NCBI GenBank assembly: GCA_026184775.1
Contig: JANCYW010000012.1
Coordinates: forward strand, 186,001 to 250,000
Length of the DNA: 64,000 nt
Direction: 5' to 3'
Source of the DNA: Cyanidium caldarium
Lineage: Eukaryota; Rhodophyta; Bangiophyceae; Cyanidiales; Cyanidiaceae
The first letter of the stretch is position 1; each line of letters opens with the position of its first letter. Below the pieces are notes generated by a model that saw nothing but the letters and a program-made list of their open reading frames with translations, had not been told where the DNA came from and searched no databases. This document shows positions 17,722 through 25,806 of the stretch, piece after piece. Both the position numbers and the translations under genes were made by a program.

Positions 17722-19575
17722 ATGGTGGCGGAGCGGCGTAAGAAGGGTCAGCGTGGCCACGCTGCCGCGTACATGACCCGCGCCAAGGCGCTGCGCAAAC
17801 TGCAACTGTCGCTGACCGATTTCCGTCGTCTATGCATCCTCAAGGGTATTTTCCCACGAGAGCCCCGCAAGAAGCGAGCGGACGCCCGGCACACCTACTA
17901 CCTTAACAAGGACATTCAGTACCTGGCGCACGAGCCGCTCATCTGCAAGTTTCGCGAGCTACACGCACACCTGCGCAAGGTGAAGCGGGCGCGAGCCCGA
18001 CGCGAACATGCTCGTGCGGCTCAGCTGCAACGCAGCGCCCCGGTGTACTCGCTGGATCACCTGGTGCGCGAGCGTTATCCCACTTTTCGGGATGCGTTGG
18101 AGGATCTGGACGACGCGCTCACCACGATCCATCTGTTTGCGGAGATGCCGCAGCTTCCGATGCGTCAGACGAACGTCAGCAGCAGCGGCGATGGGTACCT
18201 GCCGATCGATCGACAGCGCCTGGACAACTTCGCCCGACTGGCGCAAGAGTGGCAGTACTTTGTGGCCTCGTGCCCGGGCGCGCTGCGCAAAGTGTTTGTC
18301 AGCGTGCGCGGGTACTATTTTGAAGCGTGCGTCCAGGGTGTGCGAATACTGTGGGCACAACCGCATCGCTTTCACCAATGTGTGCCCGACGAGGTGGACT
18401 TGCGCATCATGAGCACTTTTCTGGAGTTTTACGAGTGCCTGCTGCGCATGGTGAATTTCCGGTTGTACCACTCGGTATTGGGCACGCGCTATCCGCCCGT
18501 GTGGAATGCGGAACAGGATCATGCAGATGGGCTGTTGGCGCAACGCTTCCGCACGGGGCGAGTGGGCAAGGATCGCGCCAGGCGACCGCCGGCAGCGACT
18601 GAGACGAGGATATCGTCCGAGCGAGTGGCGGCGGTCAAGGCGCAGCTGCCGGAGGTGGTCAGAGCGGCAGTTGCTGAGGAGGTAGACGAGGAGCGACCGC
18701 CTGCTGAGAAAGCCACCGTCGCAACGAGAGCGCCGGATGCAACAGCACCCGAACTGCCCGGCGACGAGACCACCCACATACCGCTGCACTCCAACGCGAC
18801 AATATTCCGCGGCATGACCTTTTTCCTGTGCCGCGAGACCCCGGTGCACGTTCTGGAGATGGTGTTGCGGGCGTGCGGTGCGGATGCGGTCGGCTTCGAG
18901 GCCGTCGAGGCGCGCGCCTCCCCACTCAACGAGGCGGACGCCCGCATTACCCACGTGATCTGCGATCGGCCGGTGGAGCAGCTGACGTCGCGCCGTCTCG
19001 GTCGCGAGTACCTGCAACCGCAGTGGGTGTTTGATTGCGTGAACGAGTCATTCCGGTTGCCGTACGGTCTGTACACTGTGGGACAGCCGCTCCCACCGCA
19101 TTTGAGTCCGTGGGCGTCGCTGACCGACGTCGCCGACACCGAGTTGCAGGGCGAGGTGAACGCGCACGGCGAATACGTGCCGGCGTATCGGCAGTATCTG
19201 CAGCGCATCAAACGCGGAGAGCGCAATGTGCCGCTGCCGCCAGAGTTGAGCAGCGAGGTCGTGCAGGGGGCCGTCACCCGGACAGAGACGCCACCGGCGG
19301 CGCTTGTAGAGGCGGATGAAGAGGCTGGCGCCTGGGCTGAGCAGGGAGCGCTTACCACCGATCACCCGACCGGCCGCCCGCGTCCAGCAGCAGCAGCAGC
19401 AGCAGCCGAGCCGTCCGATCGACAGCAGCTGGCCAAAATGATGCTGAGCCGCCGGAAACGTCGGCTGTACGACCGGCTGGTGGCCCGCCAACGCCGCGCC
19501 GCGCAGCAGGCCACCGCGTTGCAGGACAAGCGGGCGCGCCTGTTGAAGCCGTCGGACAGCGATCTGCACCAGTGA
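17722..19575 (+). CDS. PES1: Pescadillo homologue (60S ribosome biogenesis)
   Basis: A 617-residue nucleolar protein of the PeBoW complex (Pescadillo, Bop1, WDR12), required for 27S/32S pre-rRNA processing. The N-terminal Pescadillo domain is strongly conserved: AAYMTRAKALRKLQLSLTDF, LCILKGIFPREPRKK and YYLNKDIQYLAHEPLI. A single BRCT domain lies at about residues 355-455, ending YLQPQWVFDCVNESFRLPYG. The C-terminus holds a CAG-type microsatellite at 19384-19407, read as alanines, and a basic coiled region. Length matches the family (about 580-610). Start ATG 17722 gives the canonical short N-terminus. Confidence 0.93.
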   Translation: MVAERRKKGQRGHAAAYMTRAKALRKLQLSLTDFRRLCILKGIFPREPRKKRADARHTYYLNKDIQYLAHEPLICKFRELHAHLRKVKRARARREHARAAQLQRSAPVYSLDHLVRERYPTFRDALEDLDDALTTIHLFAEMPQLPMRQTNVSSSGDGYLPIDRQRLDNFARLAQEWQYFVASCPGALRKVFVSVRGYYFEACVQGVRILWAQPHRFHQCVPDEVDLRIMSTFLEFYECLLRMVNFRLYHSVLGTRYPPVWNAEQDHADGLLAQRFRTGRVGKDRARRPPAATETRISSERVAAVKAQLPEVVRAAVAEEVDEERPPAEKATVATRAPDATAPELPGDETTHIPLHSNATIFRGMTFFLCRETPVHVLEMVLRACGADAVGFEAVEARASPLNEADARITHVICDRPVEQLTSRRLGREYLQPQWVFDCVNESFRLPYGLYTVGQPLPPHLSPWASLTDVADTELQGEVNAHGEYVPAYRQYLQRIKRGERNVPLPPELSSEVVQGAVTRTETPPAALVEADEEAGAWAEQGALTTDHPTGRPRPAAAAAAAEPSDRQQLAKMMLSRRKRRLYDRLVARQRRAAQQATALQDKRARLLKPSDSDLHQ

Positions 19576-19667
19576 GGAAACGGAGGGTGGATCCGTACAC
19601 TCGTATCATCGAGGATAAAATGACGGTTTACCGACGGGCATCGCTCTCCTCCGTGGGAATCCTCTGT

Positions 19668-21680
19668 TCACACCGCTCCCGGCCGTTCACCCGACGACGA
19701 ATGCGTGTAGGCGTACTCCAGTCGCTGGCGCACGTGCGGCGGCAGCGGCGGCAACAGACGCTGCGGAATCAACAACGTCGCCAGTCCACTCAGGTCGGTG
19801 AACACGCGACTGGACTCCACGGTCATCGTCAGATAGTGCACGCCGAGCGAGCCGCCGCTGCCCGACTTGCTGCCGATCATGCGCGACACCATCTGCACGT
19901 GCCGAAAACGCCACTGCGCCATGCCCTCATCCAGTTCCAGCAGGCACCGCAGCACCCGATGCGGCAGTTGCAGATACGGCGCCTCCTGTTCGTAGAGCAT
20001 GATGAGCAGGGCGGCGCCTATGGCCTCGAAACGCATGCGCCGCTGTCCCCTCTCCACCAGCTGCTGGTGCGCCTCGCGACAGTACACCGAGCGGAACATC
20101 TGACGCATGCGCGCCAGCTCGCGATACGCGCGCGCCCGGTCCACGCCTGGCAACGACTCCCTCTCGATAAAGTCCTCGTCCAGCTGCAGCATGCGCTCGG
20201 TGGCCCGCCGATATGCCTCCCAGAAATTGTAGGGGGGCGGCGCATCGGTCGCAGACGACGATGCAAGATCGCCGGGACCGTCCGCGGCACGTTCGGTGAT
20301 GGCCACGAAGGGCATCTGCTCCAGCCAGCGCTGGATCGCATCGAACAAACTCGGCTGTTGCTCCACTTGGCTCAGCAGCTGCTGATGCGCCGGTGACAAG
20401 TGCGACTTCCAGTGGTTGGAGATGCGCTGCTCGGCTCGTACGCCCAGTTTCACCTCCAGCACTCGATACTGCCACGACTGGAAACCCGACGCCGGAAACA
20501 GGTAGTCGCGAAAAGCCAGAAACTCCTGCGGCGTCATAGTCTCCAGCACGCGAATCTGCTCCACCAACAGGCGCTGTATCTCCACCATACGCTCCAGCCG
20601 GTGCAATACCAGGTTCATCGTGCGGTTGTCGGAGACGGCAGTGTAGGCGGCGTGCACATCGCCCCCGGTAGCACAGCGCTGTAGCAGCAGTTGACGCACC
20701 GAATCCAGCTCGTGCACGAGTTGCTTGAACCACAGCTCGTACACTTGGTGCACGGTGATGAAGAGCATTTCGTCGTGCGCCTCCTCGCCGAACTGCCAAC
20801 TGAGCGGCGCCTGCGCCGACAACAACCGGTCCAGCCGCAAATACGTGTCGTAGTAGAGCGGCTCGCCCTTGCGTTGCCGGATGTACGCCGAACCGCGCTG
20901 TTCGGCCGGCAGTTCCATGCGGGGCGGACGGGTGTCGCGCGACGGTGATTCCGGCGCAGTGCTCACAGGATGCCGTGACCACGTCTCCGCCGGCTCGCAA
21001 TCGCCACACATACCACCGCTGGACTGCAGCGCCATTATCGACAGCGGCCAGCGGGCGGTGGTCGTCTGTGGCGACGGAGCCGCCTTGTCATCGACCGACG
21101 AGCGCCGACCCCGCGCATCCGATTCTTCGCCCTCGGTGTGCGAGCTCCAGCCCGAGCTCACCACCGAACACCACTCGCTCCCAATTTCATCTTCGGCTTG
21201 CCGCAGCATACGTCGCGCCAGCGCCGCCTGGCGTGCCTGCCGCGTCCCGCGCCAGGGCCACGGGGAGGCCGTGGACACCTCGCCATCGGCGCCGGTATCA
21301 TGGGTGGCGCTCTCAGCGTCGTCAGCTTCGCCAACACCACCATCGCCGTCCTCCACATCCCGCCAGTAGCCCTGATTCTGCTCTTCGGGCAGGTCGGTCG
21401 GCTCCGCGGTCACCGCCGTTGCCGAAAAACTGGCAGTGGGCGCCGGTCCGGTGCGAGGCCGCAGACTGCCCATACCCGTAAAGTAGGGAATGCCCGACGA
21501 CGCCTCGGTGTGACCTTGGCCCCACACAGGCAATTTCACAGTGTCCACTCCCCGTGCTCGCTCGCTGTCGTCAGGAGAGCGGGCAGGGCTCACCGACCAC
21601 TCCGGTCGATCACCCGCATCCGTCCCGCTCAGTGCCGCGCTCTCCTCGCCCTCCGAGGGGTGCATGAAAGGGCACGACAT
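19668..21680 (-). CDS. Tryptophan 2,3-dioxygenase with a long N-terminal extension
   Basis: A 670-residue frame whose last 400 residues are a haem-dependent tryptophan 2,3-dioxygenase, the first enzyme of the kynurenine pathway (L-Trp plus O2 to N-formylkynurenine). Signatures: LYYDTYLRLDRLLSAQ, HDEMLFITVHQVYELWFKQL, FPASGFQSWQYRVLE, and near the C-terminus SGSGGSLGVHYLTMTV with the probable haem-ligand His. The first 265 residues are Ser/Asp/Glu/Pro-rich and unlike the family (usual length about 380-410). Internal ATGs, such as the one at MELPAEQRGSAYIRQRK, could start a normal-length enzyme. Convergent with Pescadillo, 92 bp between stops. Confidence 0.88.
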   Translation of the reverse strand: MSCPFMHPSEGEESAALSGTDAGDRPEWSVSPARSPDDSERARGVDTVKLPVWGQGHTEASSGIPYFTGMGSLRPRTGPAPTASFSATAVTAEPTDLPEEQNQGYWRDVEDGDGGVGEADDAESATHDTGADGEVSTASPWPWRGTRQARQAALARRMLRQAEDEIGSEWCSVVSSGWSSHTEGEESDARGRRSSVDDKAAPSPQTTTARWPLSIMALQSSGGMCGDCEPAETWSRHPVSTAPESPSRDTRPPRMELPAEQRGSAYIRQRKGEPLYYDTYLRLDRLLSAQAPLSWQFGEEAHDEMLFITVHQVYELWFKQLVHELDSVRQLLLQRCATGGDVHAAYTAVSDNRTMNLVLHRLERMVEIQRLLVEQIRVLETMTPQEFLAFRDYLFPASGFQSWQYRVLEVKLGVRAEQRISNHWKSHLSPAHQQLLSQVEQQPSLFDAIQRWLEQMPFVAITERAADGPGDLASSSATDAPPPYNFWEAYRRATERMLQLDEDFIERESLPGVDRARAYRELARMRQMFRSVYCREAHQQLVERGQRRMRFEAIGAALLIMLYEQEAPYLQLPHRVLRCLLELDEGMAQWRFRHVQMVSRMIGSKSGSGGSLGVHYLTMTVESSRVFTDLSGLATLLIPQRLLPPLPPHVRQRLEYAYTHSSSGERPGAV

Positions 21681-21922
21681 GTTCTTATCAAATCAGAGTT
21701 TCTAACAGCGCTACCTTTGTTGTTTGAGGATTTCCCCGCATTGCCGCACGGCGCAGACGTATCGATCGCCCGGTGCACCTCAGAGACGTTCTGGAGACAC
21801 TCGTGGACGTCGCGAGACCCGTCGGCCGGCGATCGGCCGGTGACGGTGGCCGGTTGGGCATTTGACGCTCGCAACCGGTAGCTCATCCTGTGTAGACATC
21901 AAAATTCTGGTCTTCCCACCCG
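21681..21922. promoter_or_regulatory. Divergent intergenic region, tryptophan dioxygenase / first GST
   Basis: 242 bp between divergent ATGs, more AT-rich than its surroundings at the left end (TTCTTATCAAATCAGAGTTT near 21682). No specific element recognised. Confidence 0.3.
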
Positions 21923-22867
21923 ATGCCCGCCGATTCCCAGATTCATGTAGAAGTCATCCGAAGTGCCGTGGCGGCGGAGGAGACGGCAAAGGTGTGTCGG
22001 CGTCCGGGAGCGACGTTGGGTTACTGGGCGATCCGTGGCCTCGGCTCGCCGCTGCGACTGCTTCTGCACTATTTGCAGGTGGACTTTGTGGACCGGCGGT
22101 ATGTGCAGGGCGACTACGACGCCGAAGTGCCGTATTCGCGGGATGCGTGGCTGTCCGAGAAGCACAAGCTGGGGCTGGACTTTCCCAACTTGCCGTACTG
22201 GATAGAGAATGGTAACGATGAACGAGGACGGGAGCGGCGAGTGCGTCTGACCGAGACGCTGCCGATCATGCGCTATTTGTGTCGCCGTTATGGTGAGCGG
22301 GCGGAGCGGACGGACGCCGCCAAGGCGTTCCGCCTGGGCGTGGACGATGCACAGGTGGACATGTTGGCCAACGTCAGTATGGACGTGCGGCACGCGATGA
22401 GTCGGTGTTTCTACAGCAGCCAAAATGAACAGCAGGCGGTGCATGCGTATCAGGAGGGGATTGTGCCCAAACTGGTGCTGCTCGAGTCGTATTGCCGGCG
22501 GCATCAGGTGGCCGTCCGTGATGAACAGGCGCCGCCGCGGCCTTTTTTGGCGGGAACACAGGTAAGCTATGTGGATTTGTTCCTCGCCGAGACACTGGAT
22601 CAGTTGCAAGCATGCATCCCCAACGCGTTGGATGCCTTCCCGCACCTGTCGCAGCTGCGTAGCCATGTGTGGAATTTGGAACGCGTGCAGCAGTTCCTGG
22701 CGTCGGAGCTGTACATCGCCTCGCCGGCCAACAATCGGGTGGCATTCCTAGGCAGCAGCAGTCAATTGCCGCCGCCGAGTAAGCTGCCGTCGTTGCAGCT
22801 GCCGAGGGAGACGGTCGATGGGGCGCATCAGGCGGTCGCCCAGAGCTATCGTATAGGAGAGGGATGA
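21923..22867 (+). CDS. Mu-class-like glutathione S-transferase, copy 1
   Basis: A 314-residue cytosolic-type GST that conjugates glutathione to electrophiles. The thioredoxin-fold domain is close to animal Mu class: TLGYWAIRGLGSPLRLLLHY with the catalytic Tyr, a Mu-type loop region, LGLDFPNLPYWIEN, then TETLPIMRYLCRRYG carrying the Glu/Thr (usually Gln-Ser) that binds the gamma-glutamyl group. The all-helical C-terminal domain follows (VDMLANVSMDVRHAM, GTQVSYVDLFLAETLDQ, LRSHVWNLERVQQFLAS). A C-terminal tail of about 60 residues is extra relative to the 218-residue animal enzymes. It lies 292 bp upstream of a second copy in the same direction, so the two are a tandem duplication. Confidence 0.88.
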   Translation: MPADSQIHVEVIRSAVAAEETAKVCRRPGATLGYWAIRGLGSPLRLLLHYLQVDFVDRRYVQGDYDAEVPYSRDAWLSEKHKLGLDFPNLPYWIENGNDERGRERRVRLTETLPIMRYLCRRYGERAERTDAAKAFRLGVDDAQVDMLANVSMDVRHAMSRCFYSSQNEQQAVHAYQEGIVPKLVLLESYCRRHQVAVRDEQAPPRPFLAGTQVSYVDLFLAETLDQLQACIPNALDAFPHLSQLRSHVWNLERVQQFLASELYIASPANNRVAFLGSSSQLPPPSKLPSLQLPRETVDGAHQAVAQSYRIGEG

Positions 22868-23159
22868 AGGGGGAGCGTGGCTAAGGGCGAGGTCTGCGTG
22901 CATAGGAAGTCGTTCGAATAGTTGTCGGATGCTCCGACGGTGAGATTGTCGTGCCGGGCACCCGATGCATTTTCGGTGCGCACCCATCGGGGGACGGCAC
23001 CCGCACCATTTCGACGTTCGCGGTCACCGCCGCGAATCGTGCGGTGGGCGTTCCCGCGGTCTCGGGACGGTTCGCGACGCGGACACCGTTCTCGCTGCTT
23101 CGGGTTGCGCTCACCTCACCTGCGTGAACGACCTTTTCGCACAGATTCACCCCCACACC

Positions 23160-24113
23160 ATGACGAATTATTCGGCCAAGGTGCACGTGGAGGAAGTGAA
23201 GGGGGTGCAGTCGCCGGAGGCCAGTCGAGCGCTGGTGCAACGGCCCGGGTTGACGCTGGGGTATTGGAATATTCGCGGCCTAGGGTCGGGGGTGCGCCTG
23301 CTGCTGCACTACTTGGGGGTAGATTTTATCGATCGGCGCTATGTGATGGGCGACCACGATACGCAGCCGCCCTACAACAAGGAATCGTGGATGTCGGAAA
23401 AGTTCCAGCTGGGTCTGGACTTTCCCAACCTGCCCTACCTCATCGACAACCGCGGAGGCGACAACGGCGGGCGGGTGCTGTTGACCGAGACGCTACCGAT
23501 CTTGCGGTACTTGGCGCGTACTTACGGTCAGCAGGCCGGCGAGTCACCCGAGTCGAAATCTTTCCGCCTGGGCGCCGACGACCCTCAGGTGGACATGCTG
23601 GCCAGTGTCGCCCACCAGGCACGGACGGGGCTCGCCGGCTGCTGCTTCGGCAGTAAGAACGAGGAGCAGGTGGTGAGCAGTTACCAAGAGACGTTGATAC
23701 CCAAGCTGGTGCAGCTGGAGGCGTACTGCCGCCATCACCAGGTGGCCGAGGCGCCGCCGGCCAAGGGCGGCAAGTTTTTGGCGGCGCACGTGCACAGCGG
23801 CAAACTCATCAGCTACGTCGACCTATTTCTGGCCGATACGCTGGACCAATGTTCACAAGCGCTGCGCGGCGCGTTGGATGCCTTCCCGCACCTGCAACAG
23901 TTGCGCGAGAACGTGATGACCGAGCCCCGGGTGCGCGACTTTTGTCGCTCGCCGGCACTGACCTCCCTGCCCACCCACCCACCGCCGGCGTTTGTCCATG
24001 GTGGCAGCAAACAGGCACCGCCGGCCAGGGTGCCTTATGTGCAACTGCCGCCCGAGGCGATCGAGGCGGCGCGTCAAGCTGTGGCGCAGCACCCGCTGGC
24101 GGCGGCTAAGTAA
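23160..24113 (+). CDS. Mu-class-like glutathione S-transferase, copy 2
   Basis: A 317-residue paralogue of the neighbouring GST. It has the same architecture: TLGYWNIRGLGSGVRLLLHY, WMSEKFQLGLDFPNLPYLID, TETLPILRYLARTYGQ, YVDLFLADTLDQ and LRENVMTEPRVRDF. It is closer to the animal Mu consensus than copy 1 (EKFQLGLDFPNLPYLID is nearly identical). The tail, rich in Pro and Ala, again extends beyond the animal enzymes. ATG 23160 is preceded by an open frame to 22965 without domain support. Divergence between the two copies is moderate across the whole length, which implies an old duplication rather than a recent one. Confidence 0.88.
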   Translation: MTNYSAKVHVEEVKGVQSPEASRALVQRPGLTLGYWNIRGLGSGVRLLLHYLGVDFIDRRYVMGDHDTQPPYNKESWMSEKFQLGLDFPNLPYLIDNRGGDNGGRVLLTETLPILRYLARTYGQQAGESPESKSFRLGADDPQVDMLASVAHQARTGLAGCCFGSKNEEQVVSSYQETLIPKLVQLEAYCRHHQVAEAPPAKGGKFLAAHVHSGKLISYVDLFLADTLDQCSQALRGALDAFPHLQQLRENVMTEPRVRDFCRSPALTSLPTHPPPAFVHGGSKQAPPARVPYVQLPPEAIEAARQAVAQHPLAAAK

Positions 24114-24277
24114 TCAGGAACGGCGAGAATAGAGAATTGAGGAAGAGAAGAGGAGGAAACATTTTCGTGTCCAAGAGCGAAGTGTGGAACGATTCTGAGG
24201 GCGTGGAGGGCGGGCGTAAAGTCGTCGTCGGCAAGGAGCCATCGTTGCGAGCGCAAGCGTCCGTCGCGCCCGTCGTC

Positions 24278-25738
24278 ATGGCGCGTGCGGGTTTCGCACG
24301 GTCTCCCCGACGCGGTAGGAGACCGGAGAGCAGAATGTCGATGCTGTCGAGAAAAGGAGAAGTTCGGAGTGGTCGACAGTTGTGCATGTTGTCTGCGGCG
24401 TTTGTGTCGCTCGGCTCGGTACGCGGATCGCAGCTCTCACTGGGAGCATCCCGGTCATTCACCACCGGTTCACCCAGGACGGTTGCTGACCGCCGTCTGC
24501 GCTCGGAGCCGTACACACAGCGCCTTCACTGCCATTCACCCACTCGACACTCCATAATCTCCTCGGCCACCTCGCCCACCACGCCGGTATCTGAAAAGAC
24601 GGTGGTGCTCCCGGGTCGAGACGGCGGTGTGCGGCTACGCAGCCCGCTCGCACTGGGCGCGTGGTCGTTCGGCGACCGCCTCTTCTGGGGCACCACCCCG
24701 GAGAACGACTCGCGAGAGGCCCTAGAGGCTAGCATCGAAGGCGGTGTATCGTTGGTGGACACAGCGGAAGTGTACGGCTTCCCGCCGGGGCGCTCGGAGA
24801 CGTTGCTCGGACGGTTTCTGCGCGAGCGCGCACCCTCAGGGGCATCGACAACCGACGACACTTCCGTGCAACTCATGACCAAGTTCGCTCCGTTCCCTTG
24901 GCGCACCGCCGGACTGTCGGCAGACCCACGGTATGCCCTGGCGTTCCTCAGCACATCGGCGCGACGCCAACAGATCCGTCGCAGCGTGCGCCGCGCGCTG
25001 GAGGCGTCGCTCCGACGACTGCAACGCCCACACCTAGAAGTGTACCTACAACATTGGCCATCGTTTGCCGGCGACAGCGATGAACCCATATGGGATGCGC
25101 TGGCGGAGGCGTATCACGACGGTCTGGTGCGCGCGGTGGGCGTGAGCAACTTTGCCCCGCGTCGGTTCCAGAAATGCCTCCAGTATTTGGAGCGCGTTCA
25201 CCAAGTGACACTGGCGTGCAATCAGGTGTCGTGGAGTCTGCTGCAGCGCGCTCCGGAGACCGAGCGCGCCCGCTCGGATGCCGACGACCGCACGCTGTTG
25301 CAAATGTGCCGTGATAGCGGCACCAAGCTGGTGGCGTATTCGCCGCTGGCGCAGGGCCTGCTCACCGGTCGGTATCGTGAGGGGGACGAACCGCGCGGGG
25401 CGCGCGCCGGCTATGCGCGCACGCTCTTGCCACGGCTGTCGCCGTTGCTGCGGGAGCTGGAGGCGATCGGGCGGGAGCGCGACAAACGCATCGCCGCTGT
25501 GGCCATCAATTACGTGCTGACCGCTGGCGAGGTAACGGACGCGCGCGGCGACGTGCAGACCTTGGCGATACCGCTGGTGGGCGCGCGCAATCGGCAACAG
25601 GCCGAAGCCAATGCGCAGGCGCTCGGTTGGCGCCTGACACCGGAGGAGATGGCGCGGTTGCGGCGGGCGGCTGCCCAGGTGGGCGTCACCCTGCCGGGCA
25701 TTCCCATCGCCCGCGAGTCGTTCGATTACGGGCTTTGA
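24278..25738 (+). CDS. Aldo/keto reductase, probably organelle-targeted
   Basis: A 486-residue NADPH-dependent aldo/keto reductase of the plant-plastid/bacterial type. The (beta/alpha)8 barrel begins RSPLALGAWSFGDRLFWG at about residue 118. The catalytic tetrad is visible: Asp and Tyr in LVDTAEVYGFPPGRSE, Lys in LMTKFAPFPWR, His in VYLQHWPSF. The cofactor end is IPLVGARNRQQAEANAQALG. The leader of about 110 residues holds several ATGs (24278, 24335, 24341, 24386). The one at 24386 starts MLSAAFVSLGSVRGSQLSLG, a convincing presequence, so the real start may be there. Substrate unknown. Confidence 0.85.
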   Translation: MARAGFARSPRRGRRPESRMSMLSRKGEVRSGRQLCMLSAAFVSLGSVRGSQLSLGASRSFTTGSPRTVADRRLRSEPYTQRLHCHSPTRHSIISSATSPTTPVSEKTVVLPGRDGGVRLRSPLALGAWSFGDRLFWGTTPENDSREALEASIEGGVSLVDTAEVYGFPPGRSETLLGRFLRERAPSGASTTDDTSVQLMTKFAPFPWRTAGLSADPRYALAFLSTSARRQQIRRSVRRALEASLRRLQRPHLEVYLQHWPSFAGDSDEPIWDALAEAYHDGLVRAVGVSNFAPRRFQKCLQYLERVHQVTLACNQVSWSLLQRAPETERARSDADDRTLLQMCRDSGTKLVAYSPLAQGLLTGRYREGDEPRGARAGYARTLLPRLSPLLRELEAIGRERDKRIAAVAINYVLTAGEVTDARGDVQTLAIPLVGARNRQQAEANAQALGWRLTPEEMARLRRAAAQVGVTLPGIPIARESFDYGL

Positions 25739-25806
25739 GGAGGGGAGAGAGAGAATATATACGCGGCAGTGATTTTAGAGGCGCGATCCGAGCGCACGTC
25801 GGGCAG

